Assembly: GCA_022510885.1 (NCBI GenBank)
Contig: JAFLSP010000087.1
Location: forward strand, 1-7,477
Length of the DNA stretch: 7,477 nt
Reading direction: 5' to 3'
DNA from: Treponema sp.
GTDB lineage: Bacteria > Spirochaetota > Spirochaetia > Treponematales > Treponemataceae
The notes below the pieces were generated by a model, which was not told the origin of the DNA, did no database searches, and saw only the letters and a program-made list of their open reading frames with translations. Positions 1 to 6,353 of the stretch are shown here, one piece after another. Numbering within the stretch: position 1 is the stretch's first letter; every line of letters begins with the position of its first letter. Position numbers and translations under genes: made by a program.

Positions 1-170
1 GCGCCAACGGCGGGCAATGGGGCAGACCGCCCGCGCGAAAGCCAAGCACGCCGGGAGCAGGACGGGAAAAATACCCGGTCTTTTTGGCACAAAATACGAG
101 TGCCTGCTCCCGCCGCCGCCCGAGGGCACCGCAGGACGGGGGCGCGCCTGCACCCATGCCGCACGCCAGG
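1..170. other. GC-rich stretch with no recognisable gene
   Basis: The reading frames here are low-complexity, rich in Pro, Arg and Ala, and resemble no family I know. It lies downstream of the broken PBECR4 gene and may include the 3' flank of a gene outside the window. The only structure I see is the inverted repeat and possible weak terminator listed separately. Confidence 0.5.
53..111 (+). terminator. Inverted repeat with an inner hairpin and T-run; possible weak terminator
   Basis: GGGAGCAGG (53-61) is the perfect reverse complement of CCTGCTCCC (103-111), giving a 9-bp stem around a 41-nt loop. Inside it, CGGG (63-66) pairs with CCCG (74-77), extended by GA/TC with one bulged G, and is followed by a five-T run (81-85). 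That inner hairpin could end a rightward transcript entering from the left edge. The stem is short and bulged, so the terminator role is uncertain; the inverted repeat itself is certain. Confidence 0.35.
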
Positions 171-742
171 TCACATTCCTTTGCTATACAGGATGGTCTC
201 CGTGCCGGTTGATTTGACCAGTTTCTTCTTGCGCAGGAGCGTCCACACGGTCTGCCCGACTGAATAGTCGCGGACTTCTTGTGGAAAGAACGAGCGGCAA
301 AAATACGTGCCGTCGGGATTTTTGGCGAGAAAGACAAAAACATTCCTGCCCTCAAGCGTATTTTTCAGCAGAAAGTCCATGCTGATGAGCGAGAACGCGC
401 TCTGCCGCGTATTGTACTTGAACACCGTCCTGTTGTCGTCAAGGATTTCCTCAAGTCTGCGCAGGAAATGTACGCGCGCACTTATGCGCGGATACTGAGC
501 GGAGGCGGCGACACGCTCTTCGGGGATTCTCCGCCTGCACAGATAACTGCCGACTTCGCGTCAAGCTGGCGCACATCGCGGATATATTGCAGCCCCATCA
601 AATGGTAGAAGTGCCGCTTCTCAAAGCCGAGCCGTATGGTCACGACGCTGCCTTTCCGCGCGACAGTACATTCATACTCGACGTTGAGCAGCTTCCTCAA
701 GGCGATGACGCAATCATAGATTTCCGCCATGTCCTCCCCCAC
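171..742 (-). pseudogene. PBECR4-like nuclease-fold gene, broken by a single frameshift
   Basis: Two minus-strand frames together make one protein. The first (from GTG at 742 or, better, ATG at 730) carries a segment FEKRHFYHLMGLQYIRDV, then leaves frame and stops near 482. The next frame, open from about 536, reads RRRIPEE, then ISARVHFLRRLEEIL, then KYNTRQSAFSLISMDFLL, VFVFLAKN and CRSFFP, ending at TGA 171-173. From memory this order (HF-HL-GL-D; I-E--S--Y; R--FL--L--IL; FKYN; FSLI--D-LL; V-FL; SFFP) is that of the PBECR4 domain, a member of the barnase/EndoU/colicin E5/RelE-like nuclease fold found in phage and mobile contexts. Restoring one base near 536-541 gives about 186-190 residues, a full-length protein. 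The ATG at 730 follows a GGGGGAGG sequence at very short spacing. No slippery heptamer is visible at the junction, so I read it as a mutation or sequencing error rather than programmed frameshifting. Nuclease activity is inferred from the fold only. Confidence 0.66.
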
Positions 743-776
743 AAAAAAAAGTCCTGCCGAAGAAATCGGCAGGACT
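743..776 (-). terminator. Strong intrinsic terminator just upstream of the PBECR4 gene
   Basis: On the minus strand AGTCCTGCCGA (776-766), loop TTTCT (765-761), TCGGCAGGACT (760-750) form a perfect 11-bp hairpin followed directly by a run of eight T (750-743, the first shared with the stem). This is a textbook Rho-independent terminator. It ends about a dozen bases before the ATG at 730, so it either closes a short upstream RNA or attenuates transcription into the PBECR4 gene. Confidence 0.88.
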
Positions 777-791
777 TCGCAGCATTTTCTT

Positions 792-848
792 TCAGCAGGG
801 CAAGTGAGCCTGCCTCAGTCCAGTTGTTGGTGAATGCAGAACCGTCAT
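792..848 (-). CDS. Possible 18-residue leader peptide
   Basis: Inside the putative leader RNA, ATG at 848-846 is preceded by GAGGAG (858-853) at a 4-base spacing and opens an 18-codon frame, MTVLHSPTTGLRQAHLPC, ending at TGA 794-792, just before the terminator stem. Its last codons cover the GGCAGG (814-809) that could pair with the terminator's left arm, so a translating ribosome would influence which hairpin forms. There is no run of one amino-acid codon as in trp or his leaders, and short frames arise by chance, so this is tentative. A longer overlapping frame beginning at GTG 909 runs through the terminator and is less easy to reconcile with it. Confidence 0.3.
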   Translation of the reverse strand: MTVLHSPTTGLRQAHLPC

Positions 849-928
849 AGAACTCCTCAAGGCGCAGCATTCTGGACGCGACGCCTTGCGTCTCCGTTCG
901 CGCAAGCACACCCGTTGCTTACGGTCTC

Positions 929-956
929 ATTGTATCATATCCTCTGCGAAAGTCAA
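929..956 (-). promoter_or_regulatory. Sigma70-type promoter for the leader/PBECR4 unit
   Basis: Reading the minus strand, TTGACT (956-951), a 16-base spacer and TACAAT (934-929). Five of six bases match at both the -35 and the -10 consensus. Predicted start is near 922. It is divergent from the TRAP operon promoter about 50-100 bases to its right. Confidence 0.75.
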
Positions 957-1006
957 GCGGACATGGGCATATCCGCATTTTTTCTCGTTTTCTTTTCCCA
1001 ACGTAC

Positions 1007-1036
1007 TTGTATAAATATGAAAGAAATCTGTATAAT
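1007..1036 (+). promoter_or_regulatory. Promoter of the TAXI-TRAP operon
   Basis: TTGTAT (1007-1012), an 18-base spacer and a perfect TATAAT (1031-1036), in an AT-rich patch that stands out from its surroundings. Predicted start is near 1043, giving a leader of about 30 nt with an AGGAAGGAG ribosome binding site (1056-1064) 8 bases before the ATG at 1073. Confidence 0.7.
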
Positions 1037-1072
1037 TACGCGACATTTTATCTTTAGGAAGGAGATGCTTTT

Positions 1073-2023
1073 ATGAAGAAAAACGTATTTGTGGCGGCGG
1101 CCTGCCTTGCGGCCGTTTCGCTCATGGGCTGCACCAAGAAGGGCAACAACTACATCCTCGCCACGGGCGGCACGAGCGGCACGTATTATCCGTTCGGCGG
1201 CGCAATCGCAAACATCTGGAACACGTCGATTGAGGGCATGAACGTCACGGCGCAGGCGACGGGGGCTTCGGCGGAGAACCTGCGCCTCATCAGCAGGGGC
1301 GAGGCGGAGTTCGCCATCGTGCAGAACGACGTGATGGACTACGCCTACAACGGCACGGACATGTTCGACAGCGCGCTCGGCAACCTCGCGACGATTGGCA
1401 CGCTCTACCCGGAGGTGGTGCAGATTGCGGCGAGCAAGTCGAGCGGCATCACGGGCGTGGCGGACCTGCGCGGCAAGCGCGTCTCAATCGGCGACGCGGG
1501 GTCGGGCGTGGAGTTCAACGCAAAGCAGATTCTTGAGGGCTACGGGCTGACCTTCGACGACATTCAGAAGCACAACCTGTCGTTCAAGGAGTCGTCGGAC
1601 GGCATTCAGAACGGCACGCTCGACGCCTGTTTCGTCACGGCGGGCGTTCCCAACTCGGCCTTGCAGGAGCTTGCGTTCACCGCTGGCCTGGTGCTTATTC
1701 CCGTGACGGGCGCGGAGGCGGACGCAGTGGTGAACAGCCACAACTTCTACACCAAGACGGTCATTCCGGCGGGCACCTACTACGGCACGGACACCGACAC
1801 CGAGGCGCTTGCAATCCGCGCGACGCTCGCCGTGGGCGCGAACATCAGCGAGCGCACGGTCTATGACATGACCAAGGCGCTGTTCGAGCATCTTGAGGAG
1901 CTGGGCGTCGCCCACGCCAAGGGCAAGGAAGTCTCCGCGCGTGAGGCGGTGACGGGCGTTTCCGTTCCGTTCCACCCGGGCGCGGTCAAATACTTCAAGG
2001 AAATCGGGCTGAACGCAGAATAG
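1073..2023 (+). CDS. TAXI-family TRAP transporter solute-binding lipoprotein
   Basis: Extracytoplasmic receptor that captures a substrate and hands it to the fused TRAP permease encoded two genes downstream. Residues 1-20 form a lipoprotein signal: KK, a hydrophobic Ala/Val/Leu core and a lipobox SLMGC with Cys20 as the lipid anchor. The mature protein opens with the TAXI signature ATGGTSGTYYPFGGAIA (about 30-46), then ASAENLRLISRGEAEFAIVQNDV (about 65-87), KRVSIGDAGSGVEFNAKQIL (about 135-154) and a DACFVTAG segment before an NSALQEL helix. The length of 316 residues is normal for the family. The start is fixed by a good Shine-Dalgarno sequence. Lipid anchoring points to a receptor tethered to a membrane rather than free in a periplasm. 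Some characterised TAXI proteins bind glutamate or 2-oxoglutarate, but the ligand cannot be read from this sequence. Confidence 0.93.
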   Translation: MKKNVFVAAACLAAVSLMGCTKKGNNYILATGGTSGTYYPFGGAIANIWNTSIEGMNVTAQATGASAENLRLISRGEAEFAIVQNDVMDYAYNGTDMFDSALGNLATIGTLYPEVVQIAASKSSGITGVADLRGKRVSIGDAGSGVEFNAKQILEGYGLTFDDIQKHNLSFKESSDGIQNGTLDACFVTAGVPNSALQELAFTAGLVLIPVTGAEADAVVNSHNFYTKTVIPAGTYYGTDTDTEALAIRATLAVGANISERTVYDMTKALFEHLEELGVAHAKGKEVSAREAVTGVSVPFHPGAVKYFKEIGLNAE

Positions 2024-2028
2024 GCTGC

Positions 2029-2523
2029 GTGAGGAAACGTTTTCTGTGCGGCGCGCTGGTCGTCCTGACCGCCGCCGTGCTGGCCGTTCCGTGCGTACCG
2101 TGCGTCTCGGTCAGCAACCGAAAGAACCCTGCCGAACGGGTGCTCTCGCGCGCCGCGCTCGGCGGATTCACCATTTCATACACGCATTCCGTCAACAAAG
2201 GGCGCGTCCATGACTGCTACGGGCGCGACGGCGGGGTGCTCGTCTTGGACAGGACGACGTTCGTCTCGTATGGCGCGGGCATTCCCGAAGCGGACGAGAC
2301 CGACGGCGCGCGGTTTTCCGTGACCGATGAGGGCTACGTCATCTCCGGGCTGAACCGCAGGCTTGACCGGCTCGTCATGGCGGTGGGCGTGGTCGCGGAG
2401 CATTCCGTGACGGTGCGCGGGCGGGAAGTGCCGCTCGCGGACTTGTTCGCACCGCAGACGAGTCTCATTATTGCAATCAAACACGTGCCGCTTGCCGCGT
2501 ATCTTTTTGCAAGGCATATCTAA
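2029..2523 (+). CDS. DUF1850 protein, accessory to the TAXI-TRAP transporter
   Basis: Small exported or membrane-anchored protein of unproven function, typical of TAXI-TRAP operons. Residues 1-28 look like a signal peptide or anchor: RKR, then a Leu/Val/Ala core, ending near PCVPCVSV; the two cysteines could also allow lipidation, though neither sits in a clean lipobox. The DUF1850 hallmarks follow: FTISYTHSVNKGRVHDCY (about 47-64), then a GGVLVLDRTTFVSYGAGIPE stretch (about 68-87) with the usual FxSxGAGxP pattern. The 164 residues fit the family range. The start is a GTG five bases after the TAXI stop with no good Shine-Dalgarno sequence, so translation is probably coupled to the preceding gene. 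A direct role in transport is inferred from the conserved neighbourhood. Confidence 0.85.
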   Translation: MRKRFLCGALVVLTAAVLAVPCVPCVSVSNRKNPAERVLSRAALGGFTISYTHSVNKGRVHDCYGRDGGVLVLDRTTFVSYGAGIPEADETDGARFSVTDEGYVISGLNRRLDRLVMAVGVVAEHSVTVRGREVPLADLFAPQTSLIIAIKHVPLAAYLFARHI

Positions 2524-2543
2524 CCGCAAACAGGAGGTGTACC

Positions 2544-4556
2544 GTGCGTACCAAAACCGAAGGGGGCGACAGGAAAAAGCCTGGGCTTGATGACCTGATG
2601 CCCACCACCAATGAGAGCGAAATCAAAGAGCTGATGAAAGATCTTGACCGCGAGCAGGCGTACCGCGAGCACTCCTGCTGGCGGCAGTACATCACCGTGA
2701 TTATCTCCGTGGCGTTCGTGCTGTTCCAGCTGTACGCGACGCTTTCCGGCAGGATTCCCGCGCAGATTCTGCGCGCGAGCCACCTTGCCTTTGTGCAGGC
2801 GCTCGCGTTCCTGCTGTTCCCCGCGCACAAGAGCCTGCCGCGCAACACCCTGCCCCTGCACGACGTGCTGCTTGCCGTCGTCGGCGCGGCGTGCTGGCTG
2901 TACATCGTCATCAACTTCCAGCACCTGGTGCGGCGCGCGGGCGCGTACACGCCGCTCGACATTGCCGTGGGCGCGGTCGGCATCCTCGTTTTGATAGAAA
3001 GCTGCCGCCGCATCGTGGGGCTGCCCATCCTGATTATCGCGGTCGCCTTCATCTGCTATGCCTTCGCCGGCCCCTACCTGCCGGGCTTCCTGAACCACAG
3101 GGGCTATTCGTTCCAGCGCGTGGTGAGCCACCTCTTCTTCAACACCGAGGGCATCATGGGAACGCCGATTGGCGCGTGCTCCACGTTCATCTTCCTGTTC
3201 ATCCTGTTCGGCGCGCTGCTTGAGAGTACGGGCATCGGGCAGTTCTTCATCGACATGTGCAACGCCATTGCCGGCGGCGCGAGCGGCGGGCCTGCCAAGG
3301 TCGCCGTGCTGTCGAGCGCGCTGCTCGGCACGGTCTCCGGCAGCTCGGTCTCGAACACCGTCGGCTCGGGCAGCTTCACCATTCCGATGATGAAGCGGCT
3401 GGGCTACAAGGGCGAATTCGCGGGCGCGGTGGAGGCGGCGGCGAGCACGGGCGGGCAGCTCATGCCGCCGATTATGGGCGCGGCCGCCTTCCTCATGGCG
3501 GAAAGCCTCGGGCTGCCCTACATCACGATTGTAAAGGCGGCAATCATTCCCGCGCTGCTCTACTTTACGGGCATATTCATCACCGTCCACCTTGAGGCGA
3601 AGAAACTGGGGCTGAAAGGGCTTCCCAAGGACGAATTGCCGCGCTTTCTGCCGCTGTTCCTGCGCAAGGGCTACATGGTGCTGCCGCTCGTGGTCATCAT
3701 CGTGTTCCTGTGCATGGGGCGCACCGCCGTCTACGCCGCGCTCATGGGCATCGTCTCCATCCTGCTCATCGGCATCATCACGTCGTTCGTGGAGATGGCG
3801 CAGGGCAAGCGGCCCACGCTCACGATGAACGAGCTGGTGGGCATCATGTGCACGGCGGCGCGGAACATCATCAGCGTGGCGATTGCCTGTGCCATGGCGG
3901 GCATCATCATCGGCATCGTGACCCTGACGGGCATCGGGCTGAAATTCGGCGCGGGGCTGATTTCAATCTCGCACGGCATCGTGTTCATCACGCTCTTTTT
4001 GACGATGATTTCTTCTATTATCCTCGGCATGGGCGCGCCCACCACCGCCAACTACCTGATTACGTCCACGATTACGGCGGGCGCAATCATCGGGCTTGGC
4101 ATTGAGCCGCTCGCGGCGCACATGTTCGCGTTCTACTTCGGCATCATCGCGGACGTTACGCCGCCGGTCGCGCTGGCGGCAATCGCGGGCGCGGCAATCG
4201 CCAAGGCAAAGCCGATTCGCACCGCGTTCCAGGCGACAAAACTGGCCGTGGGCGCGTTCATCATTCCGTACATGTTCGTGTTCAACCCGCAGATGCTCAT
4301 GATTGGCGCGTCCGCGGGCAAGGTCATCTGGATTGTGTTCACCGCGCTCATCGGCATGTTCGGCGTGAGCAGCGCGCTCGAAGGCTACACGTTCCGCAAG
4401 TCAAGCGTCGCCGAGCGCGCGCTCTTCCTCGTGGGCGGGCTGCTGTGCATCATCCCCGAAGGCCGCACCGACCTCGTGGGACTGGTGATTATCGCCGCGC
4501 TCGTGGCATTCCAACTGATTTTCAACGCACGGGGCAGGACGAAAACAGTCGCGTAA
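2544..4556 (+). CDS. TRAP transporter fused permease (4TM/12TM, DctQM-like)
   Basis: Membrane subunit of a tripartite ATP-independent transporter, which imports the solute delivered by the TAXI receptor using an ion gradient, usually sodium. The N-terminus (1-45) is charged and cytoplasmic. Hydrophobic helices near 48-66, 80-93, 107-124 and 137-152 match the small (Q-like) subunit. The large (M-like) part follows with its two repeat signatures: GTVSGSSVSNTVGSGSFTIP (262-281) with STGGQLMPPIMGAAAFLMAE (301-320), and GMGAPTTANYL (495-505) with ADVTPPVALAAIAGAAIAKA (536-555). These are the substrate/ion-binding hairpins. At 670 residues it is full length for the fused family. GTG start, with AGGAGG (2532-2537) six bases upstream; the gap from the DUF1850 stop is 20 bases. 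Assigning Q and M parts is inference from hydrophobicity; the family call is secure. Confidence 0.95.
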   Translation: MRTKTEGGDRKKPGLDDLMPTTNESEIKELMKDLDREQAYREHSCWRQYITVIISVAFVLFQLYATLSGRIPAQILRASHLAFVQALAFLLFPAHKSLPRNTLPLHDVLLAVVGAACWLYIVINFQHLVRRAGAYTPLDIAVGAVGILVLIESCRRIVGLPILIIAVAFICYAFAGPYLPGFLNHRGYSFQRVVSHLFFNTEGIMGTPIGACSTFIFLFILFGALLESTGIGQFFIDMCNAIAGGASGGPAKVAVLSSALLGTVSGSSVSNTVGSGSFTIPMMKRLGYKGEFAGAVEAAASTGGQLMPPIMGAAAFLMAESLGLPYITIVKAAIIPALLYFTGIFITVHLEAKKLGLKGLPKDELPRFLPLFLRKGYMVLPLVVIIVFLCMGRTAVYAALMGIVSILLIGIITSFVEMAQGKRPTLTMNELVGIMCTAARNIISVAIACAMAGIIIGIVTLTGIGLKFGAGLISISHGIVFITLFLTMISSIILGMGAPTTANYLITSTITAGAIIGLGIEPLAAHMFAFYFGIIADVTPPVALAAIAGAAIAKAKPIRTAFQATKLAVGAFIIPYMFVFNPQMLMIGASAGKVIWIVFTALIGMFGVSSALEGYTFRKSSVAERALFLVGGLLCIIPEGRTDLVGLVIIAALVAFQLIFNARGRTKTVA

Positions 4557-4558
4557 CG

Positions 4559-4593
4559 ACGGCTGCGGGAAATCTGTCCCGCAGCCGTTTTTT
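4559..4593 (+). terminator. Intrinsic terminator of the TRAP operon
   Basis: ACGGCTGCGGGA (4559-4570), loop AATCTG, TCCCGCAGCCGT (4577-4588): a perfect 12-bp GC-rich stem followed by six T (4588-4593). It begins two bases after the permease stop codon. There is no matching A-run on its left side, so it acts only rightward. Confidence 0.95.
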
Positions 4594-4646
4594 CCCCTCC
4601 CATTCTCGGTTACACAAAGAATACGGCGCGTCCATCTCGGAAAGAG

Positions 4647-4663
4647 TTTGTTTTTTAAACAAA
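4647..4663. promoter_or_regulatory. Inverted repeat in the XRE gene promoter, candidate operator
   Basis: TTTGTTT (4647-4653), TTT, AAACAAA (4657-4663): perfect 7-base arms overlapping the predicted -35 region and spacer. Placement fits an autoregulatory site for the XRE-type protein just downstream. AT-rich runs form such repeats by chance fairly easily, so confidence is modest. Confidence 0.4.
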
Positions 4664-4678
4664 ATTCTTGGTTATAGT
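4648..4678 (+). promoter_or_regulatory. Likely promoter of the XRE-type regulator
   Basis: TTGTTT (4648-4653) and TATAGT (4673-4678) with a 19-base spacer, longer than ideal. If the -10 is right, transcription starts near 4685, next to ATG 4686, so the mRNA would be leaderless or nearly so. No good Shine-Dalgarno sequence precedes the ATG. Confidence 0.45.
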
Positions 4679-4685
4679 GAGACGA

Positions 4686-4967
4686 ATGGACGATTACGCC
4701 GAAGCTTTCCGGAAGAACATCAAGCACTACCGTCGTCGGCAGTCCGTCTCGCAGACAGAACTTTCCATTCGGTGCGACTGCGCCATCGGGACAATCGGCG
4801 GGATTGAGGCGGGCAAGGCAAAGCCATCGTTCGACATGATTCTCAAAATCGCTGACGCGCTCAAGGTCACGCCCGCCGACCTGTTCATCTGCGACGTCTC
4901 CAAGGACAAGGACGAGCTCAAAAGAGAACTGAAAGACCAGTTCGACTCGATGATACAGCAGCTGTAG
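4686..4967 (+). CDS. Small XRE-family helix-turn-helix regulator
   Basis: Cytoplasmic DNA-binding protein of the Cro/CI (HTH_3) type, 93 residues. The fold runs from about 6 to 67: AFRKNIKHYRRRQSVSQTEL (8-26, helix 1 and start of helix 2), IRCDCAIGTIGGIEAGKAKPS (28-48, recognition helix and the usual IExGKxxPS turn), then MILKIADALKVTPADLF (51-67). Residues 72-93 are a charged Lys/Asp/Glu helix ending in DSMIQQL, perhaps for dimerisation. In-frame alternative starts exist at TTG 4668 and GTG 4677, but both overlap the predicted -10 and extend past the conserved fold, so I choose the ATG. An inverted repeat in its promoter suggests self-regulation. Its stop lies two bases from the convergent mutY-like stop. 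No target can be deduced, and no partner such as a toxin or peptidase is adjacent. Confidence 0.85.
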   Translation: MDDYAEAFRKNIKHYRRRQSVSQTELSIRCDCAIGTIGGIEAGKAKPSFDMILKIADALKVTPADLFICDVSKDKDELKRELKDQFDSMIQQL

Positions 4968-4969
4968 CG

Positions 4970-5818
4970 TCAGTCCGCGATGCGGAACTCGCCGCCCCGG
5001 GCGGCAACCATGCGCTCGGCGAGCAGTTTTTCGGCGGCGCGCTCAATCCGCGCAATGTCGATACCCTCTGCCTTCGCGACCTGCGCGAGCGTCGCCGTGC
5101 CGTTGCGCGCGAGGAAGCGCAGTATCGCCCCGCGCGCCTGCCGCAGCGAGCCTTCAAAGCGCGACTGCCGCGCGTACTGGCGGGACTTGCGCGCGGGGTT
5201 CGCCACCTTCTTCTTCAAGTCCGCGCCGTAATCCATGAGCGCGTAGTACCACTCGCGCGGGTTCGTCCTGTCCAAAGTCTGCTCCACGAGCGGCGCAATC
5301 TCCCTGTCGTCGATTTTCCGGCTGCCGTCCGCAAGCGCGTCGTCCGAGAAAAAGCGGTGAATGAACACCGAGCGGATGTTCGTCTCGATGAACACGTTGG
5401 GCTGATTGTAGGCAAAGGTGCTGACCGCGCCCGCCGTGTACGGCCCGATGCCGGGAAGCGCGCGGAGTTCCTCCTGCGCGTGCGGAAAGATGCCGTCATG
5501 CTCCGCGCAGACCGCCTTGCACGCCTCATGCAAAAAGACCGCGCGGCGGTTGTAGCCCAAGCCCACCCAATGCGCAAGCACATCGGAGCGCGCGGCAGCG
5601 GCGAGCGACTGCACCGTGGGAAAATCGCGCATCCATGCGTCGTACTTGGCGGCCACGCGCAGCGTCTGCGTCTGCTGCAACATCATCTCCGAGACAAGCA
5701 CCGCGTAAGGGTCGGAAATGCCGCGCCAGGCGAATTCGCGCCCGTTCGCGCGGTAGAACGACCATATATCGTCTTGAAACGCGGCGATTTCGTCGGGAAG
5801 GAGGACGAGACCGCTCAT
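4970..5818 (-). CDS. mutY: MutY-like HhH-GPD DNA glycosylase lacking the iron-sulphur cluster
   Basis: Expected to remove adenine mispaired with 8-oxoguanine or guanine in base excision repair. The HhH-GPD core is clear: FAWRGISDPYAVLVSEMMLQ (29-48) then QTQ, with Glu44 matching the MutY catalytic Glu of E-x-M-L-Q-Q-T-Q; HWVGLGYNRRA (83-93); and the helix-hairpin-helix LPGIGPYTAGAV (121-132). Two deviations stand out. The position of the catalytic Asp in the usual I-L-D-G-N-V is Glu145 in FIETNIRSV. After MDYGADLKKK (195-204), where Cys-X6-Cys-X2-Cys-X5-Cys normally holds a 4Fe-4S cluster, there is no cysteine at all. There is also no NUDIX-like 8-oxoG recognition domain; instead residues 225-282 look like a winged helix. 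At 282 residues it is shorter than usual (about 350). Its ATG overlaps the apt stop by four bases, implying translational coupling. MutY-like is the best name, but a divergent glycosylase specificity is possible. Confidence 0.85.
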   Translation of the reverse strand: MSGLVLLPDEIAAFQDDIWSFYRANGREFAWRGISDPYAVLVSEMMLQQTQTLRVAAKYDAWMRDFPTVQSLAAAARSDVLAHWVGLGYNRRAVFLHEACKAVCAEHDGIFPHAQEELRALPGIGPYTAGAVSTFAYNQPNVFIETNIRSVFIHRFFSDDALADGSRKIDDREIAPLVEQTLDRTNPREWYYALMDYGADLKKKVANPARKSRQYARQSRFEGSLRQARGAILRFLARNGTATLAQVAKAEGIDIARIERAAEKLLAERMVAARGGEFRIAD

Positions 5819-6348
5819 GCCCCGTCAAAGGTGATGAGCGTCGTCACCGTCATCGGCGCGAGCGCGTCCTCATAATGCAGGGCGGGCAGCCCGATGACCC
5901 CGAACACGTCCGTGACCGTGCCGCCGCCCATGGCGAGCAGTTTCTTTGCGGCGGCGAGCGTGCCGCCCGTGGCAATCAGGTCGTCCACGAGCAGATAGCG
6001 CGCGCCGTCCTGCACGTCCGCCTTATGCACTTCGATTTCCGCCGTGCCGTACTCAAGCGCGTATGAACAGCGGTACACGTCGCCGGGCAGCTTGCCCTTC
6101 TTGCGGACGAGCACGAGCGGCAGTCCGCGCTCCTGCGCGAACGGCGCGGCGAACAGGAAGCCACGGCTTTCCACGGCGGCAACCGCGTCGAACCGCACGT
6201 CCGCGTACACGTCGAGCATCCGGCGGATGCAGTGGCGGAACGCCGCCGGGTCAGTCAGCACGCTCGTGATGTCATAAAAAAGAATGCCCGGCTTGGGAAA
6301 ATCGGGCACGCGGCGAATCGCCTTGTCTAAGAGTTCGTCTGTGGGCAT
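5815..6348 (-). CDS. apt: Adenine phosphoribosyltransferase
   Basis: Purine salvage in the cytoplasm: adenine + PRPP gives AMP + pyrophosphate. The protein has the full Apt pattern: FPKPGILFYDITSVLTDP (17-34), ESRGFLF (60-66), VRKKGKLPG (81-89), EYGTAEIEVHKAD (99-111) and the PRPP-binding LLVDDLIATGGTL (119-131). The 177 residues are the usual length. The ATG at 6348 has no Shine-Dalgarno sequence, and a good promoter places the transcript start within about a base of it, suggesting a leaderless mRNA. It follows tyrA by 42 bases and its last bases overlap the mutY-like start (ATGA). Xanthine or hypoxanthine enzymes have a different N-terminal motif, so the adenine assignment is firm. Confidence 0.96.
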   Translation of the reverse strand: MPTDELLDKAIRRVPDFPKPGILFYDITSVLTDPAAFRHCIRRMLDVYADVRFDAVAAVESRGFLFAAPFAQERGLPLVLVRKKGKLPGDVYRCSYALEYGTAEIEVHKADVQDGARYLLVDDLIATGGTLAAAKKLLAMGGGTVTDVFGVIGLPALHYEDALAPMTVTTLITFDGA

Positions 6349-6353
6349 AGCCT

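Larger units (their letters stand above)
743..922 (-). ncRNA. Putative leader RNA or small RNA of about 180 nt
   Basis: A near-consensus promoter (929-956) and a strong terminator (743-776) bound a short minus-strand transcript. Predicted start is near 922. Near its 5' end two mutually exclusive hairpins are possible: a GACGC/GCGTC stem with a 3-nt loop (880-892) and a CTTGCG/CGCAAG stem with a 10-nt loop (885-906). Further on, GCAGG (813-809) can pair with CCTGC (799-795), while GGCAGG (814-809) can instead pair with CCTGCC inside the left arm of the terminator. This looks like attenuator-style leader RNA, though an independent sRNA would look much the same. I recognise no known riboswitch, 6S, SRP RNA or tmRNA. 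Pairings are by eye without energy calculation. Confidence 0.5.

Noticed and set aside
482..560. Programmed -1 frameshifting in the PBECR4 gene
   Set aside because: The frame relation would allow it, but there is no slippery heptamer or clear stimulatory hairpin at the junction, so a mutation or sequencing error is simpler.
279..608. Plus-strand frame of 109 codons opposite the PBECR4 gene
   Set aside because: The minus-strand frames here carry conserved domain blocks, while this one shows no recognisable pattern or ribosome binding site.
743..922. Known structured RNA such as 6S RNA, SRP RNA, tmRNA or a c-di-GMP riboswitch
   Set aside because: The length could suit 6S RNA, but the ends do not pair and none of the conserved core motifs of these RNAs is present.
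1484..1975. Minus-strand frame of 163 codons inside the TAXI receptor gene
   Set aside because: Arg/Val/His-rich composition, no ribosome binding site and full overlap with a well-supported gene mark it as a shadow.
2520..3590. Long minus-strand open frame of 356 codons opposite the TRAP permease
   Set aside because: Its product is dominated by Arg, His, Asp, Glu and Ala with no family resemblance, and it lies antisense to a secure membrane protein; GC-rich codon bias explains it.
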